Assembly: GCF_003425665.1 (NCBI RefSeq)
Contig: NZ_QQRQ01000002.1
Location: 1 to 64,000 of the forward strand
Length of the DNA: 64,000 nucleotides
Reading direction: 5' to 3'
Source of the DNA: Evtepia gabavorous
GTDB lineage: Bacteria; Bacillota; Clostridia; Oscillospirales; Oscillospiraceae
Part shown: positions 18,732 through 26,938 of the stretch, piece after piece
Layout: every line of letters starts with the position of its first letter
Position numbering within the stretch: position 1 is the stretch's first letter
Notes under the pieces: model-generated
The model's database searches: none
Seen by the model: the letters and a program-made list of their open reading frames with translations, nothing else
Told to the model about the DNA's origin: nothing
Program-made: the position numbers and the translations under genes

Positions 18732-18762
18732 TTCTTACAAAGTTCTAACAAAATTGTAAGAA
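18732..18762 (-). promoter_or_regulatory. Candidate BceR-type operator upstream of ABC operon
   Basis: TTCTTACAA (18732-18740) and TTGTAAGAA (18754-18762) form a perfect 9-bp inverted repeat with a 13-bp spacer. Read on the minus strand there is also TTACA-N4-TGTTA, close to the published BceR consensus TNACA-N4-TGTAA, and two near-identical units (TTTGTTAGAA, TTTGTAAGAA) 11 bp apart. A weak -10 TACAAA lies downstream at 18719-18724 with no good -35, as expected for an activated promoter. Confidence 0.6.
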
Positions 18763-19785
18763 TTACAGCGGACCCTGCACCCCGTGGATGAAGTCGTTGA
18801 TCCGAAAGGTCAGGGAAAGGGTGGTTCCCGCTGGGGAGGATTGGGCCTGGAGGCCGATGTCCAGCTTGTCGCACAGGCGTTTGCAGAGGTAGAGCCCCAG
18901 CCCGGTGGCGTTTGGGGCGGACCGGCGGCCATTTTGACCGGTAAAGCCTTTGTCAAAAATGCGAGGCAGGTCCCTGGCATCAATGCCGATGCCGTTGTCT
19001 TGCAGAGAGAGGGTCAGTGTATCCTGGTTCCGGACGGCGCGGAAGGTGAGGACCGGAGGGTCCCGCCGGTATTTTACCGCGTTGCTGATGAGCTGATTGA
19101 GGATGAAGCAAAGCCATTTTTCATCGGAAAATATGGTGTCCTCCGTCTCATGCACCTGAAGGGTGACCCCGTTTTGCAGCAGGAGATACTTGTTTTGCCC
19201 TATGGACTGGTGGACTGCGTCAAAGAGCCGGAGTTCCCGGATGAAATAGTCCTTTTCCGTGTGTTCGCTGCGGGCGTAGTAGAGGGCTTGCTCGGTGTAG
19301 CGATCAATGGCCTCCAGGGCGGACAGCAGTGCCGGGGAAGCGGGGCTGGGGTGGTTTTCGCAGAGGAGCTTGCTGGCGGCGATGGGGGTTTTGACCTCGT
19401 GAATCCACTGCTCGATGTACTCCCGGTATTCCCCGCGCTCCCGCTGGATGGCGCTGATCTGCTCCAGCATGGACCGGCCGGCGCGCTTGAGAATTTGATA
19501 ATAGACCTGATCGTCCGCCCGGGTGGGCGCCTGCATGATTTCACCGATGAGATAGGTCTCCCGGAGGCTTTCCGACAGGGACAGCAGGGCATCCAGCTGG
19601 TGCTTGCGCAGCAGATAAGACCGGACCATCCAGCCCCCCGCCACCCCGGCCCAGGTCAGCAGGATCAGCAGAATGCTGTCCCGGTTGTTCCCGTTTAGGG
19701 CGAGAAAGCAGGCCAGGGCGGCCATGGACAGCAGATGGACCAGGAGCAGGGGGAACTGCTGTTTCCAGAACAGACGGGCGCTCAT
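18763..19785 (-). CDS. Bce-type intramembrane-sensing histidine kinase
   Basis: The 340-residue kinase has two closely spaced N-terminal helices (about 12-55) with almost no external loop. The H-box is IEQWIHEVKTPIAASKLL and the ATPase domain carries NQLISNAVKYR, DNGIGID and GLGLYLCKRL. The lack of a sensor domain is the hallmark of BceS-type kinases, which read the state of the partner ABC permease. The start at 19785 overlaps the regulator stop by 4 bases (ATGA). Its stop abuts the operator repeat of the ABC genes. Confidence 0.88.
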   Translation of the reverse strand: MSARLFWKQQFPLLLVHLLSMAALACFLALNGNNRDSILLILLTWAGVAGGWMVRSYLLRKHQLDALLSLSESLRETYLIGEIMQAPTRADDQVYYQILKRAGRSMLEQISAIQRERGEYREYIEQWIHEVKTPIAASKLLCENHPSPASPALLSALEAIDRYTEQALYYARSEHTEKDYFIRELRLFDAVHQSIGQNKYLLLQNGVTLQVHETEDTIFSDEKWLCFILNQLISNAVKYRRDPPVLTFRAVRNQDTLTLSLQDNGIGIDARDLPRIFDKGFTGQNGRRSAPNATGLGLYLCKRLCDKLDIGLQAQSSPAGTTLSLTFRINDFIHGVQGPL

Positions 19786-20450
19786 AAGGTGTATCCCTGC
19801 CGGTGTTTGGTTTTGATGAAATTTTCTAAGCCCAGGGTAGAAAGCTTTTCCCGGATTCGGCCGATGTTGACGCTCAGCGCGTTGTCGTCCACATAGAGCT
19901 GGTTGTCCCAGAGATAGGAGACCAGATCCCCCCGGGCGCAGATGGTCCCGGCGTGTTTGAACAGATAGTAAAGGATTTTCAGCTCGTTTTTGGTCAGGTC
20001 CGCCGCCTGCCCCTGATAGAGAAGCTGGCTGCGTTCCAAGTGGAGTTCCGCCCCGCCATAGGTGAGCACTTGACCGGGTTGGTCGGGATAGGCCCGACGC
20101 AGCAGAGCGGCTATTTTGGCCAGGAGAATGGCGGTGTGGTAGGGCTTGGTGATAAAGGCGTCGCCGCCCAGCAGAATGCTGCTGAGCTCATCCATGTCCG
20201 TGTTACAGCTGGTGACAAAGATGATGGGAACCGTGGAGAAAGCGCGGATCTGGGAGCACAGGGAGAACCCGCTTTGGCCGGGGAGCTTGATATCCAGAAG
20301 GATCAAGTGGGGCTGAACGGTGTTTACCTGAGAGAGTGTAGTGGAGAAATCCACCACGGCGGCGGCCTCATATCCCTCGGCCTGGAGAAGGGTGACCAGC
20401 TCCCGTTGGATGGTGGGATCGTCCTCAACGACAAGAATTTTGTATGGCAT
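19782..20450 (-). CDS. Bce-type response regulator (OmpR family)
   Basis: The 222-residue protein has receiver residues VEDD (8-11), a phospho-acceptor in LLDIKLPG, TSC and KPY positions, and a C-terminal winged helix (LTKNELKILYYLF; DDNALSVNIGRIREKL). The latter segment matches the BceR/VirR branch, in which the recognition region reads as VNIGRIR. It should activate the ABC operon through the repeat upstream of it. It begins 15 bases after the stop of a GNAT gene and may be co-transcribed with it. Confidence 0.9.
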   Translation of the reverse strand: MPYKILVVEDDPTIQRELVTLLQAEGYEAAAVVDFSTTLSQVNTVQPHLILLDIKLPGQSGFSLCSQIRAFSTVPIIFVTSCNTDMDELSSILLGGDAFITKPYHTAILLAKIAALLRRAYPDQPGQVLTYGGAELHLERSQLLYQGQAADLTKNELKILYYLFKHAGTICARGDLVSYLWDNQLYVDDNALSVNIGRIREKLSTLGLENFIKTKHRQGYTL

Positions 20451-20465
20451 CGCAAAACGTCCTTT

Positions 20466-20891
20466 CTATGGTTTGCGCCAGACCAGGGTCAGATAGACCT
20501 GGCCTGTCTCTGGCTCGGTGTCCTGGTCGAGGGGAGAGAAGCCCTCCCGTTGGTAAAAGGCCAGCGCCCGCTGGTTGTTCTGATAGACCTGTAAGGTGAT
20601 CAGCGGGTGCCTGGCTTTCAAATGAGTGAGCAGGGCGCGGCCGATCCCGGTGGAGCGGCAGGTGCTGCGGACGAAGAGACCGGACAGGTGGTGCCCCGTC
20701 ATGCCGGCAAAACCCGCGATGTGTCCGCCGGTTTCGTAAATGGACAGCTCCGCTTGGGGGAGCAGGCGGGCCACCAGGGCGGTGTGCCGGTGCCAATGGT
20801 CTGGCGGGATAAAGGCGTGGGCCTCCAGATTGCCGGACAGCCAGAGGTCCATCAGAGAGGGCAGGTCGTCAGGGCGGAAGGATCGGATCAT
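20466..20891 (-). CDS. GNAT-family N-acetyltransferase
   Basis: The 141-residue protein has the GNAT acetyl-CoA site LFVRSTCRSTGIGRALLTHL (R/Q-x-x-G-x-G/A type) and a late YQREGF motif (residues in NNQRALAFYQREGF) typical of RimI/YjaB-like enzymes. The ATG at 20891 follows AAAGGAGT; a longer upstream frame has no ribosome site. It precedes the Bce-type regulator by 15 bases, so it probably shares that transcript. The substrate is unknown. Confidence 0.8.
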   Translation of the reverse strand: MIRSFRPDDLPSLMDLWLSGNLEAHAFIPPDHWHRHTALVARLLPQAELSIYETGGHIAGFAGMTGHHLSGLFVRSTCRSTGIGRALLTHLKARHPLITLQVYQNNQRALAFYQREGFSPLDQDTEPETGQVYLTLVWRKP

Positions 20892-21040
20892 GGAGACTCC
20901 TTTCTGTGGGGCCGGGCGGCGGTGCCCGGCCGGCGTGTCATTTTTTAAGAAAACCTTTCTTTTTTCTTCATTTCTCCCCAAGAAATTCCTGCTATGATAC
21001 GAAGGCGCTGCCCGGGCACCGGCGTGAAAGGAAAGGAGGA

Positions 21041-21068
21041 GAAAAGGCCAGCCTCGTTTGGCTGGCCT
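21041..21068 (-). terminator. Terminator of murI
   Basis: An 8-bp stem AGGCCAGC/GCTGGCCT has an 8-base loop. On the minus strand it is followed by CCTTTTCTCC, directly after the murI stop. Confidence 0.65.
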
Positions 21069-21074
21069 GGAAGA

Positions 21075-21848
21075 TCAGTATTTCATCTGGAACAGGGTCT
21101 GGCTCATGGCCAGCTTGTCCGGGCGGCTGTTTTGAAAGGTGACCGTGCCGAACCCGGTTCGGTCGGTCAGAAGAGACGCGGCCTCCAGCTGGCGGCGAAG
21201 CTGCCGGGCGGTGCCCTCACTGCCGTCGATGATGGAGACGGGACGGCCGAAATTGCGGGCGATGGCCTTTCGGACGAAGGGATAGTGGGTACAGCCCAAA
21301 ACAATATAGTCGATGTTGCAGTACCGGAAAGGCAGGAGGAGGTCCTGCAGGTAGGCGTCCAGAACCGGACCGTCAAAGATGCCCCGCTCCACCATCTCCG
21401 CCAGCCCCTTGCAGGGCAGGGAGATGACGTTGGCGTGGCCGCAGAAAGCGGCGGCCAGCTTTTGGTATTTATCCTCCCGGATGGTGAGGGGGGTGGCCAT
21501 GACGATCACCGAAGAACTGCCCGCAGCCAGCGCGGCGGGCTTCACCGCAGGCTCGATGCCGATGATGGGCAGTCCCGGGTGGAGCTGGCGCAGCAGGCCG
21601 ATGGCTGCGCTGGTGGCGGTGTTGCAGGCCACCACGATTCCTTTGACCCCTTGCTCCAGCAGCCTGTCCACGGCGGAGAGGGTCAGGGCCCGGACCTGGT
21701 CCAGGGACTTTTCCCCATAGGGGGCGTTGGCGGAATCCCCGAAAAAGAGAAAATTTTCCTGGGGCAGCAGGCGCACGCAGGCGCGGAGAACGCTGATGCC
21801 GCCCAGACCGGAGTCAAAGACCCCGATGGGACGGGCTTGGGCTTCCAT
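21075..21848 (-). CDS. murI: Glutamate racemase
   Basis: MurI makes D-glutamate for peptidoglycan. The 257-residue protein shows IGVFDSGLGG at the N-terminus, the first catalytic cysteine in VACNTAT (Cys75), and the second in VLGCTHYPF near residue 186. Length is standard. The ATG at 21848 follows GGGGGAAGGA; an upstream frame extension has no ribosome site. An extended -10 promoter lies about 60 bases upstream. Confidence 0.95.
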   Translation of the reverse strand: MEAQARPIGVFDSGLGGISVLRACVRLLPQENFLFFGDSANAPYGEKSLDQVRALTLSAVDRLLEQGVKGIVVACNTATSAAIGLLRQLHPGLPIIGIEPAVKPAALAAGSSSVIVMATPLTIREDKYQKLAAAFCGHANVISLPCKGLAEMVERGIFDGPVLDAYLQDLLLPFRYCNIDYIVLGCTHYPFVRKAIARNFGRPVSIIDGSEGTARQLRRQLEAASLLTDRTGFGTVTFQNSRPDKLAMSQTLFQMKY

Positions 21849-21906
21849 ATTCCTTCCCCCTCTCTCCTGGCTGGCGGCTGGATGCGGGCCATAGCCGTTT
21901 TGCGCT

Positions 21907-21912
21907 ATTATA
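21907..21912 (-). promoter_or_regulatory. Extended -10 promoter of murI
   Basis: On the minus strand TGGTATAAT gives a perfect -10 with the TGN extension. The -35 region (TGGCGC) is poor. Confidence 0.5.
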
Positions 21913-22057
21913 CCACCATTTTTCCGGCCGCGCCATAGGATTTTTTGGGAAGGAGGGACCAAGCGGGCGCAAAAAGGCTGGCAGGGGCATAGAGTGGTTT
22001 GAGGGTGACCTGCCCTCATGAGATCGTCCCGCCGTTTCGGCGGAGAAAGGAAGCAAT

Positions 22058-22630
22058 ATGAAGCGTTACCAATGCAACGACTTTGAATTGCCCAACCGGC
22101 GGCCCTGGACACCGCCTGGCTGCTGCCCGCCCCAGTGCCCGCCTCAGTGTCCGCCGCCCTGCCCACCCCCGATGCCGGAGCCCTGCCCCCCGCAGCCTCC
22201 CTATCCGCCCCAACCCCCCTGCCCGCCTCTGCCTCCCTGCAACACCGGGTGCGTGCCCACGCCCTGGGTGCTGGGCGGCATTTACCGGGCGGGCCAGCTG
22301 GTGACCTATAATGGCTTCCTCTATGTGGCCAACGTAGACAACGCCAGCGGGGTGCCTGGGGAGTCTCCGGACTTTACCCTGCTGTCCACGCTGCAGCCCA
22401 TCGGCCCCACAGGCCCTGCCGGCCCCACGGGTCCCACGGGCCCTGCTGGACAGCCCGGAATTCCGGGTCAGCCGGGGACGCCTGGCGCTGCGGGTCCCAC
22501 GGGTCCCACGGATGCAAGGAAGGATGGACAACACAGGCGGGAAAAACGGGGAAAAAAGGGGAAATTTGGTGCGCTTTTGATGCAGAACATACCGTACAAT
22601 AGACTAACTTCACTATGTGCTTTTTTCTAA
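22058..22630 (+). CDS. Collagen-like protein, apparently truncated at the 3' end
   Basis: The 190-residue frame opens MKRYQCNDFELPNRRPW and continues with a proline/cysteine-rich stretch (CPPQCPPPCPPP). A small module (GGIYRAGQLVTYNGFLYVAN...DFTLL, about 73-107) follows, then about twelve Gly-X-Y triplets ([16 protein letters not shown]). The triplets stop abruptly at GPTGPTDARKDG and the remaining 40 basic residues resemble nothing and run into the promoter and start of the next gene. I read this as a collagen-like exosporium or surface protein that has lost its C-terminal repeats. The ATG at 22058 follows GAAAGGAAG. Confidence 0.65.
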   Translation: MKRYQCNDFELPNRRPWTPPGCCPPQCPPQCPPPCPPPMPEPCPPQPPYPPQPPCPPLPPCNTGCVPTPWVLGGIYRAGQLVTYNGFLYVANVDNASGVPGESPDFTLLSTLQPIGPTGPAGPTGPTGPAGQPGIPGQPGTPGAAGPTGPTDARKDGQHRREKRGKKGKFGALLMQNIPYNRLTSLCAFF

Positions 22631-22664
22631 GGTGCAGGTAGGAATTTTCTGGAAGGTGATGTGG

Positions 22665-24065
22665 GTGAAACAGGCCATCAGCTGGTTTCTTGTATTTATG
22701 ATTCTGTTCTCCTCGGCGTCCCTGCTCCGCGAACCGGCGGGAAGCACGGAGGACTGGGAGAACCCTTATATTGATGTGACCCAGGATCTGTGGAGTTATC
22801 AATACATCACGGAGCTGAATAAGGCCGGCGTGCTGCCTTCCAGTGAGAAATTCCAGGGGCAGGAGGAGGAGACCCGGGGAAACCTGGTCCTCTACCTTTA
22901 TAATATGGACCAGGGCGTTTTCAAGGACCGCAAGAAGAGCCGGGACAAGAAGAAGGAGAAAGCGGCCCCCAACTTCACCGATGTCACCAAGGATTCCCCC
23001 TACTACGACGCGGTGTGCTGGGCCTACCAAAACGGCCTGGTGGGCGGGACCACCGAGACCACCTTTGCCCCGGAGCACTCCCTGACCCGGGAGCAGGTGT
23101 GCACCGTTGTGGCCCGGTTTGCGGCCCTGGAGGAGATCTCTCTGCTGCAGGTGGTGGAGCCCGACCAGTTTAAGGACTCCCTGTATATTGATGAATATGC
23201 CCGCAGCGGGGTGACCGCCTGCCAGATGGCGGGGATTGTCAAGGGATATGACAACGGCTTTTTCCAGCCGGACAACACCCTGACCCGGGAGGAGTGCGCC
23301 GCTGTGGTCTATCGGGTGATGACGGCGGCGGACATGGAGATCCCCGAGGGCAGCGCGGTGGTGGACCTGACGGAAGGGGCCTATGACAGCCTGTATGACA
23401 ATTACCAGGACATCACGTTCACGGCGCTGGTGCCAGAGACGGAGGAGGGGCCTGTGACCTTCTTTGACCAGGCGGTCTTTATCGGGGATTCCATCTCCAT
23501 GACCCTGGAGGCCTACTGCGGCGCCAGCGGCGCGCTGGGCGGCGCCAAGTTCCTCTGTGCCGGCAGCATGAGCCCCACCAATATGCTCACTGGCAAGATC
23601 CTGCCGGAGTATCCCAAGGGGTCCGGCCAAAAGCCGGCCATTGGGGACAGCGTGGCGGCCACCGGCGCCAAGGTGGTCTATGTGATGCTGGGTATGGACA
23701 ACATCGCCTATGGGGTGGAGCGGGCCACCAAGGATTACCTCACTATTCTCAACCAGATCATCGAAAAGAATCCAGGGGTTCAGATTGTGGTGCAGTCCGT
23801 GACCCCTATGGCGGATTCCAGCACCAGCTACTCGGAAAAGCTGAACAACGAACAGATTAACGCATTTAACGAGACCATGAAAGCGTATTGCCAGGACAAT
23901 CGCTGGTATTATGTGAACGTGGCCGAGGCATTCAAAGACGAAAAGGGCTTCCTGAAAAAGGAGTACTGCAGTGACTACGGCAGTATGGGCATGCACTTTA
24001 CCTATGAGGGAGCCAAGATTTGGGTGCAGTATCTCAAAACCCATATTCCCCAGGATTTGCTGTAA
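22665..24065 (+). CDS. SLH-domain protein with SGNH-hydrolase-like domain
   Basis: The 466-residue protein has a signal-peptide or anchor helix at the start (KQAISWFLVFMILFSSAS). Two to three SLH-type repeats cover about residues 30-230 (FTDVTKDSPYYDAV, LTREQVCTV; GYDNGFFQPDNTLTREE). An SGNH-like domain (about 255-466) has AVFIGDSIS (candidate nucleophile Ser), VMLGMDN and GMHFTYEGAKIW (candidate His). It probably edits acyl groups on wall polymer while bound by the SLH repeats. The GTG at 22665 lies 8 bases after GGAAGG; the ATG at 22659 is too close to it. It heads a five-gene envelope cluster. Confidence 0.75.
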   Translation: MKQAISWFLVFMILFSSASLLREPAGSTEDWENPYIDVTQDLWSYQYITELNKAGVLPSSEKFQGQEEETRGNLVLYLYNMDQGVFKDRKKSRDKKKEKAAPNFTDVTKDSPYYDAVCWAYQNGLVGGTTETTFAPEHSLTREQVCTVVARFAALEEISLLQVVEPDQFKDSLYIDEYARSGVTACQMAGIVKGYDNGFFQPDNTLTREECAAVVYRVMTAADMEIPEGSAVVDLTEGAYDSLYDNYQDITFTALVPETEEGPVTFFDQAVFIGDSISMTLEAYCGASGALGGAKFLCAGSMSPTNMLTGKILPEYPKGSGQKPAIGDSVAATGAKVVYVMLGMDNIAYGVERATKDYLTILNQIIEKNPGVQIVVQSVTPMADSSTSYSEKLNNEQINAFNETMKAYCQDNRWYYVNVAEAFKDEKGFLKKEYCSDYGSMGMHFTYEGAKIWVQYLKTHIPQDLL

Positions 24066-24085
24066 TCAATGGAAAGGAGAATTCC

Positions 24086-24886
24086 ATGAAAAAATGGACG
24101 ATCCGAATTCTCGTCCTACTATTCCTATTGACCGGGTCTGCCTGCAGCCAGTCGGTGCCGCCTGCCGAAGGGGAGGAGACGCTGCTGGTCCAAGGAGAGA
24201 GCGGCGGCCCGGAAAATCTGCCGCCAGCCTTTGACCCTGTGGTTCCCGCCGCCGAGGCGGTGGACCCCCAGTGGTTTGCAGATGCGGCCTTTGTGGGAGA
24301 TTCCGTGTCGGTGATGCTGGAAAATTACAATACCAGCACAGGCCGGCTGGGGAGTCCGGCGTTCTTTTGCTCTGTGAGCTTGAGCCAGACCAATGCCTTG
24401 TCCTATCAGGCGGGGAATGCCCGGCTTCCGGAATATCCCAAGGGGTCCGGCCAGCACCCCCTGGTGGCGGACGGCATCGCCAGCGCCGGCGCGAAAAAAG
24501 TTTATTTGATGCTGGGCATGAATTGTATCGCCGGGGGTGTTGACAGAGCAAGTCAAGATTTGGTAACATTAGTTGATCAGATCCTGGCCAAGTCCCCCGA
24601 GGCGGCCATTTTCATCCAGTCGGTGACGCCGATGACCGCGGACAGCCCCCGGGCGGATGACGCCTTAAACAATGGGACCATTCAGGCATTCAATGAGAGA
24701 ATGCGTCAGATTTGCCAGGAGAAGCAGTGGTATTTTGTCAATGTGGCAGAGGCGGTCTCCGATGAGAATGGATTTCTCCGGAGTGAGTTCAGCGGGGACC
24801 GGGCCATGGGGATCCATTTCAATTACGACGGTGCTGCGGCGTGGGCAGACTATCTCCTCACCCATGTGCCCCAGGCGCTGAAGTAA
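24086..24886 (+). CDS. SGNH-hydrolase-like lipoprotein
   Basis: The 266-residue protein has a lipobox (LLTGSAC, lipid-accepting Cys at 20) and then one SGNH-like domain very similar to the domain in the preceding gene. Shared segments are VGDSVSVMLENY, LPEYPKGSGQ, VYLMLGMN, FIQSVTPM, WYFVNVAEAV, and GIHFNYDGAAAW. It looks like a tandem duplicate tethered to the membrane by lipid instead of to the wall by SLH. The start follows AAAGGAGA. It lies 20 bases after the previous stop and is surely in the same operon. Acyl-transfer or esterase activity on surface glycans is inferred. Confidence 0.78.
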   Translation: MKKWTIRILVLLFLLTGSACSQSVPPAEGEETLLVQGESGGPENLPPAFDPVVPAAEAVDPQWFADAAFVGDSVSVMLENYNTSTGRLGSPAFFCSVSLSQTNALSYQAGNARLPEYPKGSGQHPLVADGIASAGAKKVYLMLGMNCIAGGVDRASQDLVTLVDQILAKSPEAAIFIQSVTPMTADSPRADDALNNGTIQAFNERMRQICQEKQWYFVNVAEAVSDENGFLRSEFSGDRAMGIHFNYDGAAAWADYLLTHVPQALK

Positions 24887-24916
24887 GATATTTTTTAGGA
24901 GGATGAATGAGGAAGT

Positions 24917-25447
24917 ATGAAACGGATAGTATCTCTTGCAGCCATTGTGCTCACCTTGACCATGGCGCTGTCCTTGGCCGCCTGCGGCGAGGAGCCCGGA
25001 ACCAATGAAAACACGGAAAACGGCCAGAATCAGACCAGTTCCAATGAGACAGGCAAAACCGTGGACCTGGCGGCGCTGCGGACCCAGTTTGTAACGGATT
25101 ACAGCCTGACGGATGTCCTGGAGGTGGAGACCGAGGGACTGAATAATCTGTATGGAATTACGGAAGATATGGTGAAGAATTCCGCCAGCTTTTCCGCCTC
25201 CTCCGGGGCAGCGTTTGCCCAGGAAGTGGTGATGGTGGAGGCGGTTGACGAGTCCGCTGCCGCCACTGTGGCTGAAAAGCTGGAAACCCGTCTGTCCACC
25301 ATCGCAGAGCAGGCTGCCTCCTACGATCCCGACAGTCTGGCGCTGGCGGAAAAGTGCAAGGTGGTCACCGACGGCGTCTATGTGGGGATGTTCTTCTCCT
25401 CCCACTATGACGACATGGCGGCCGCGTTCCAGAGCGCGCTGTCCTGA
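24917..25447 (+). CDS. DUF4358-like lipoprotein
   Basis: The 176-residue protein has a signal with lipobox (SLAAC, Cys at 23), a low-complexity Asn/Glu/Gln linker, and a compact domain with LYGITEDMVKNSASFSASSGA and AVDESAAATVAEKLETR. That pattern recalls DUF4358, often found beside MBOAT and DHHW genes in Clostridia, with no known activity. An AGGAGG lies 13-14 bases before the ATG and GAGGAAG closer. It lies between the SGNH lipoprotein and the MBOAT gene. Confidence 0.65.
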   Translation: MKRIVSLAAIVLTLTMALSLAACGEEPGTNENTENGQNQTSSNETGKTVDLAALRTQFVTDYSLTDVLEVETEGLNNLYGITEDMVKNSASFSASSGAAFAQEVVMVEAVDESAAATVAEKLETRLSTIAEQAASYDPDSLALAEKCKVVTDGVYVGMFFSSHYDDMAAAFQSALS

Positions 25448-25480
25448 GTGCGTGTTCCCAGAGCATCAAAAAAGAAACCG

Positions 25481-25512
25481 GCTGCCGGGCAATCGAAGGA
25501 CTGCCCGGCAGC
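25481..25512 (+). terminator. Hairpin between DUF4358 and MBOAT genes
   Basis: An 11-bp perfect stem GCTGCCGGGCA/TGCCCGGCAGC is followed by ATTTATT, a poor T-run. It may terminate partially and lower MBOAT/DHHW expression. Confidence 0.5.
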
Positions 25513-25534
25513 ATTTATTGGAGAATAAACGCCT

Positions 25535-26923
25535 ATGGTTTTTTCAAGTTTACCTTTCCTGTTCCTGTTTTTGACGGTGGTTCTGTTGGTCAGCCACATT
25601 CTGCCCTTCCGATTCCGGAACTTCTTCCTGCTCCTGGCCAACCTGGTTTTTTACGCCTATGGAGAGCCTGTTTACGTCCTCATTATGATCGGCTCCATTC
25701 TGGTGAACTTCTTTGCCGGGCTGCTCATGGACAAGCAGTCCACCCAGGGCCGGCGCCGGGCGGTGCTGGTGGTGGGCATCGTGCTGAACCTGGCGGCACT
25801 GGGGGTGTTCAAGTACGCCGGCCTCTTTGTAAGCACCCTGCGGGAGATTCCGGGGCTGTCCTCCCTGCCGGAGGTGGACATTGCGCTGCCCATCGGGATT
25901 TCCTTCTACACCTTCCAGGCGGTGTCCTATCTCATTGATGTCTATTGGGATGACTGCGCGGCCTCTCATAACCTGATTAACTTTGCCTCCTACATCTCCC
26001 TGTTCCCCCAGCTCATCGCCGGCCCCATTGTCCGGTACAAGGATGTCAACGAGCAGCTGGTCTCCCGACGGGAGACGCCCACCCTTTTTAATTCCGGGGT
26101 TCGCCTCTTTGTGGTGGGGCTGGCCAAAAAAGTGCTGCTGGCCAACCAGTTTGGCATGCTGTGGGACGCCATGTCCGCCGACCCGGTGGCCGCCGGCGCC
26201 CTGGGGGCCTGGGCGGGAGCCTGTGCCTATACGTTGCAGATTTATTTCGACTTTGCCGGTTACTCCGACATGGCTCGAGGCCTGGGGAGAATGCTGGGCT
26301 TTGAATTCTGCATCAACTTCAACTATCCCTATATTTCCAAGAGCGTGACGGAGTTTTGGCGCCGGTGGCACATCTCCCTGTCCACCTGGTTCCGGGACTA
26401 TGTGTATATCCCCTTGGGGGGCAACCGGTGCGGCAAGCTCCGCCAGTGTGTCAACATTCTGGTGGTGTGGGCCCTGACGGGCTTTTGGCACGGCGCGGGG
26501 TGGAACTTCCTGTTCTGGGGGTTCTACTACGGGGTGCTGCTGCTGTTGGAAAAGCTGTTGCTGGGGAAATATATCCGCCGGCTGCCGGCAGTGTTCCAGC
26601 ATCTGTATGCCATGGTCATTGTGATCATCGGATGGGTGTTCTTTGCCTCCCCGGACCTGTCCACGGCGCTGGCCTACCTTCAGGTGATGTTCTCCTTCTC
26701 GCCGGGCACCATGGGAGGGGCTTCCCTGGTGATGCCGTGGCTTGGTATGGCGGTCATTGGGGTGGTGGCAGCCACGCCCCTGGCCAAGAATCTGTGGGAG
26801 AAGCTCCAGGGGAAAAAAGCCATGCCCTTGGTGGAAGGGGCGCTTTGTCTGGCCGCGCTGCTCCTGTGTACTGCCAGCCTGGTCAGCGACAGCTACAATC
26901 CCTTCCTGTATTTCCGGTTCTGA
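25535..26923 (+). CDS. MBOAT-family O-acyltransferase
   Basis: The 462-residue polytopic protein carries MBOAT hallmarks. These are GISFYTFQAVSYLIDVYW, FPQLIAGPIVRY, IYFDFAGYSDMARGLGRMLGF, FWRRWHISLSTWFRDYVYIPLGGNR, and the catalytic His in LTGFWHGAGWNF. The set matches AlgI/DltB-like proteins that carry acetyl (or D-alanyl) groups across the membrane to extracellular polysaccharide or teichoic acid. There are no dltA/C genes nearby and a DHHW gene follows, so glycan O-acetylation as in alginate AlgI/AlgX is likelier. The DHHW gene starts 15 bases after its stop. Confidence 0.88.
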   Translation: MVFSSLPFLFLFLTVVLLVSHILPFRFRNFFLLLANLVFYAYGEPVYVLIMIGSILVNFFAGLLMDKQSTQGRRRAVLVVGIVLNLAALGVFKYAGLFVSTLREIPGLSSLPEVDIALPIGISFYTFQAVSYLIDVYWDDCAASHNLINFASYISLFPQLIAGPIVRYKDVNEQLVSRRETPTLFNSGVRLFVVGLAKKVLLANQFGMLWDAMSADPVAAGALGAWAGACAYTLQIYFDFAGYSDMARGLGRMLGFEFCINFNYPYISKSVTEFWRRWHISLSTWFRDYVYIPLGGNRCGKLRQCVNILVVWALTGFWHGAGWNFLFWGFYYGVLLLLEKLLLGKYIRRLPAVFQHLYAMVIVIIGWVFFASPDLSTALAYLQVMFSFSPGTMGGASLVMPWLGMAVIGVVAATPLAKNLWEKLQGKKAMPLVEGALCLAALLLCTASLVSDSYNPFLYFRF

Positions 26924-26938
26924 GAGGGGGAACCTATT

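Noticed and set aside
22016-24044. Two minus-strand frames under the collagen-like and SLH-SGNH genes
   Set aside because: Shadows of plus-strand genes with strong domain signatures; no ribosome sites.
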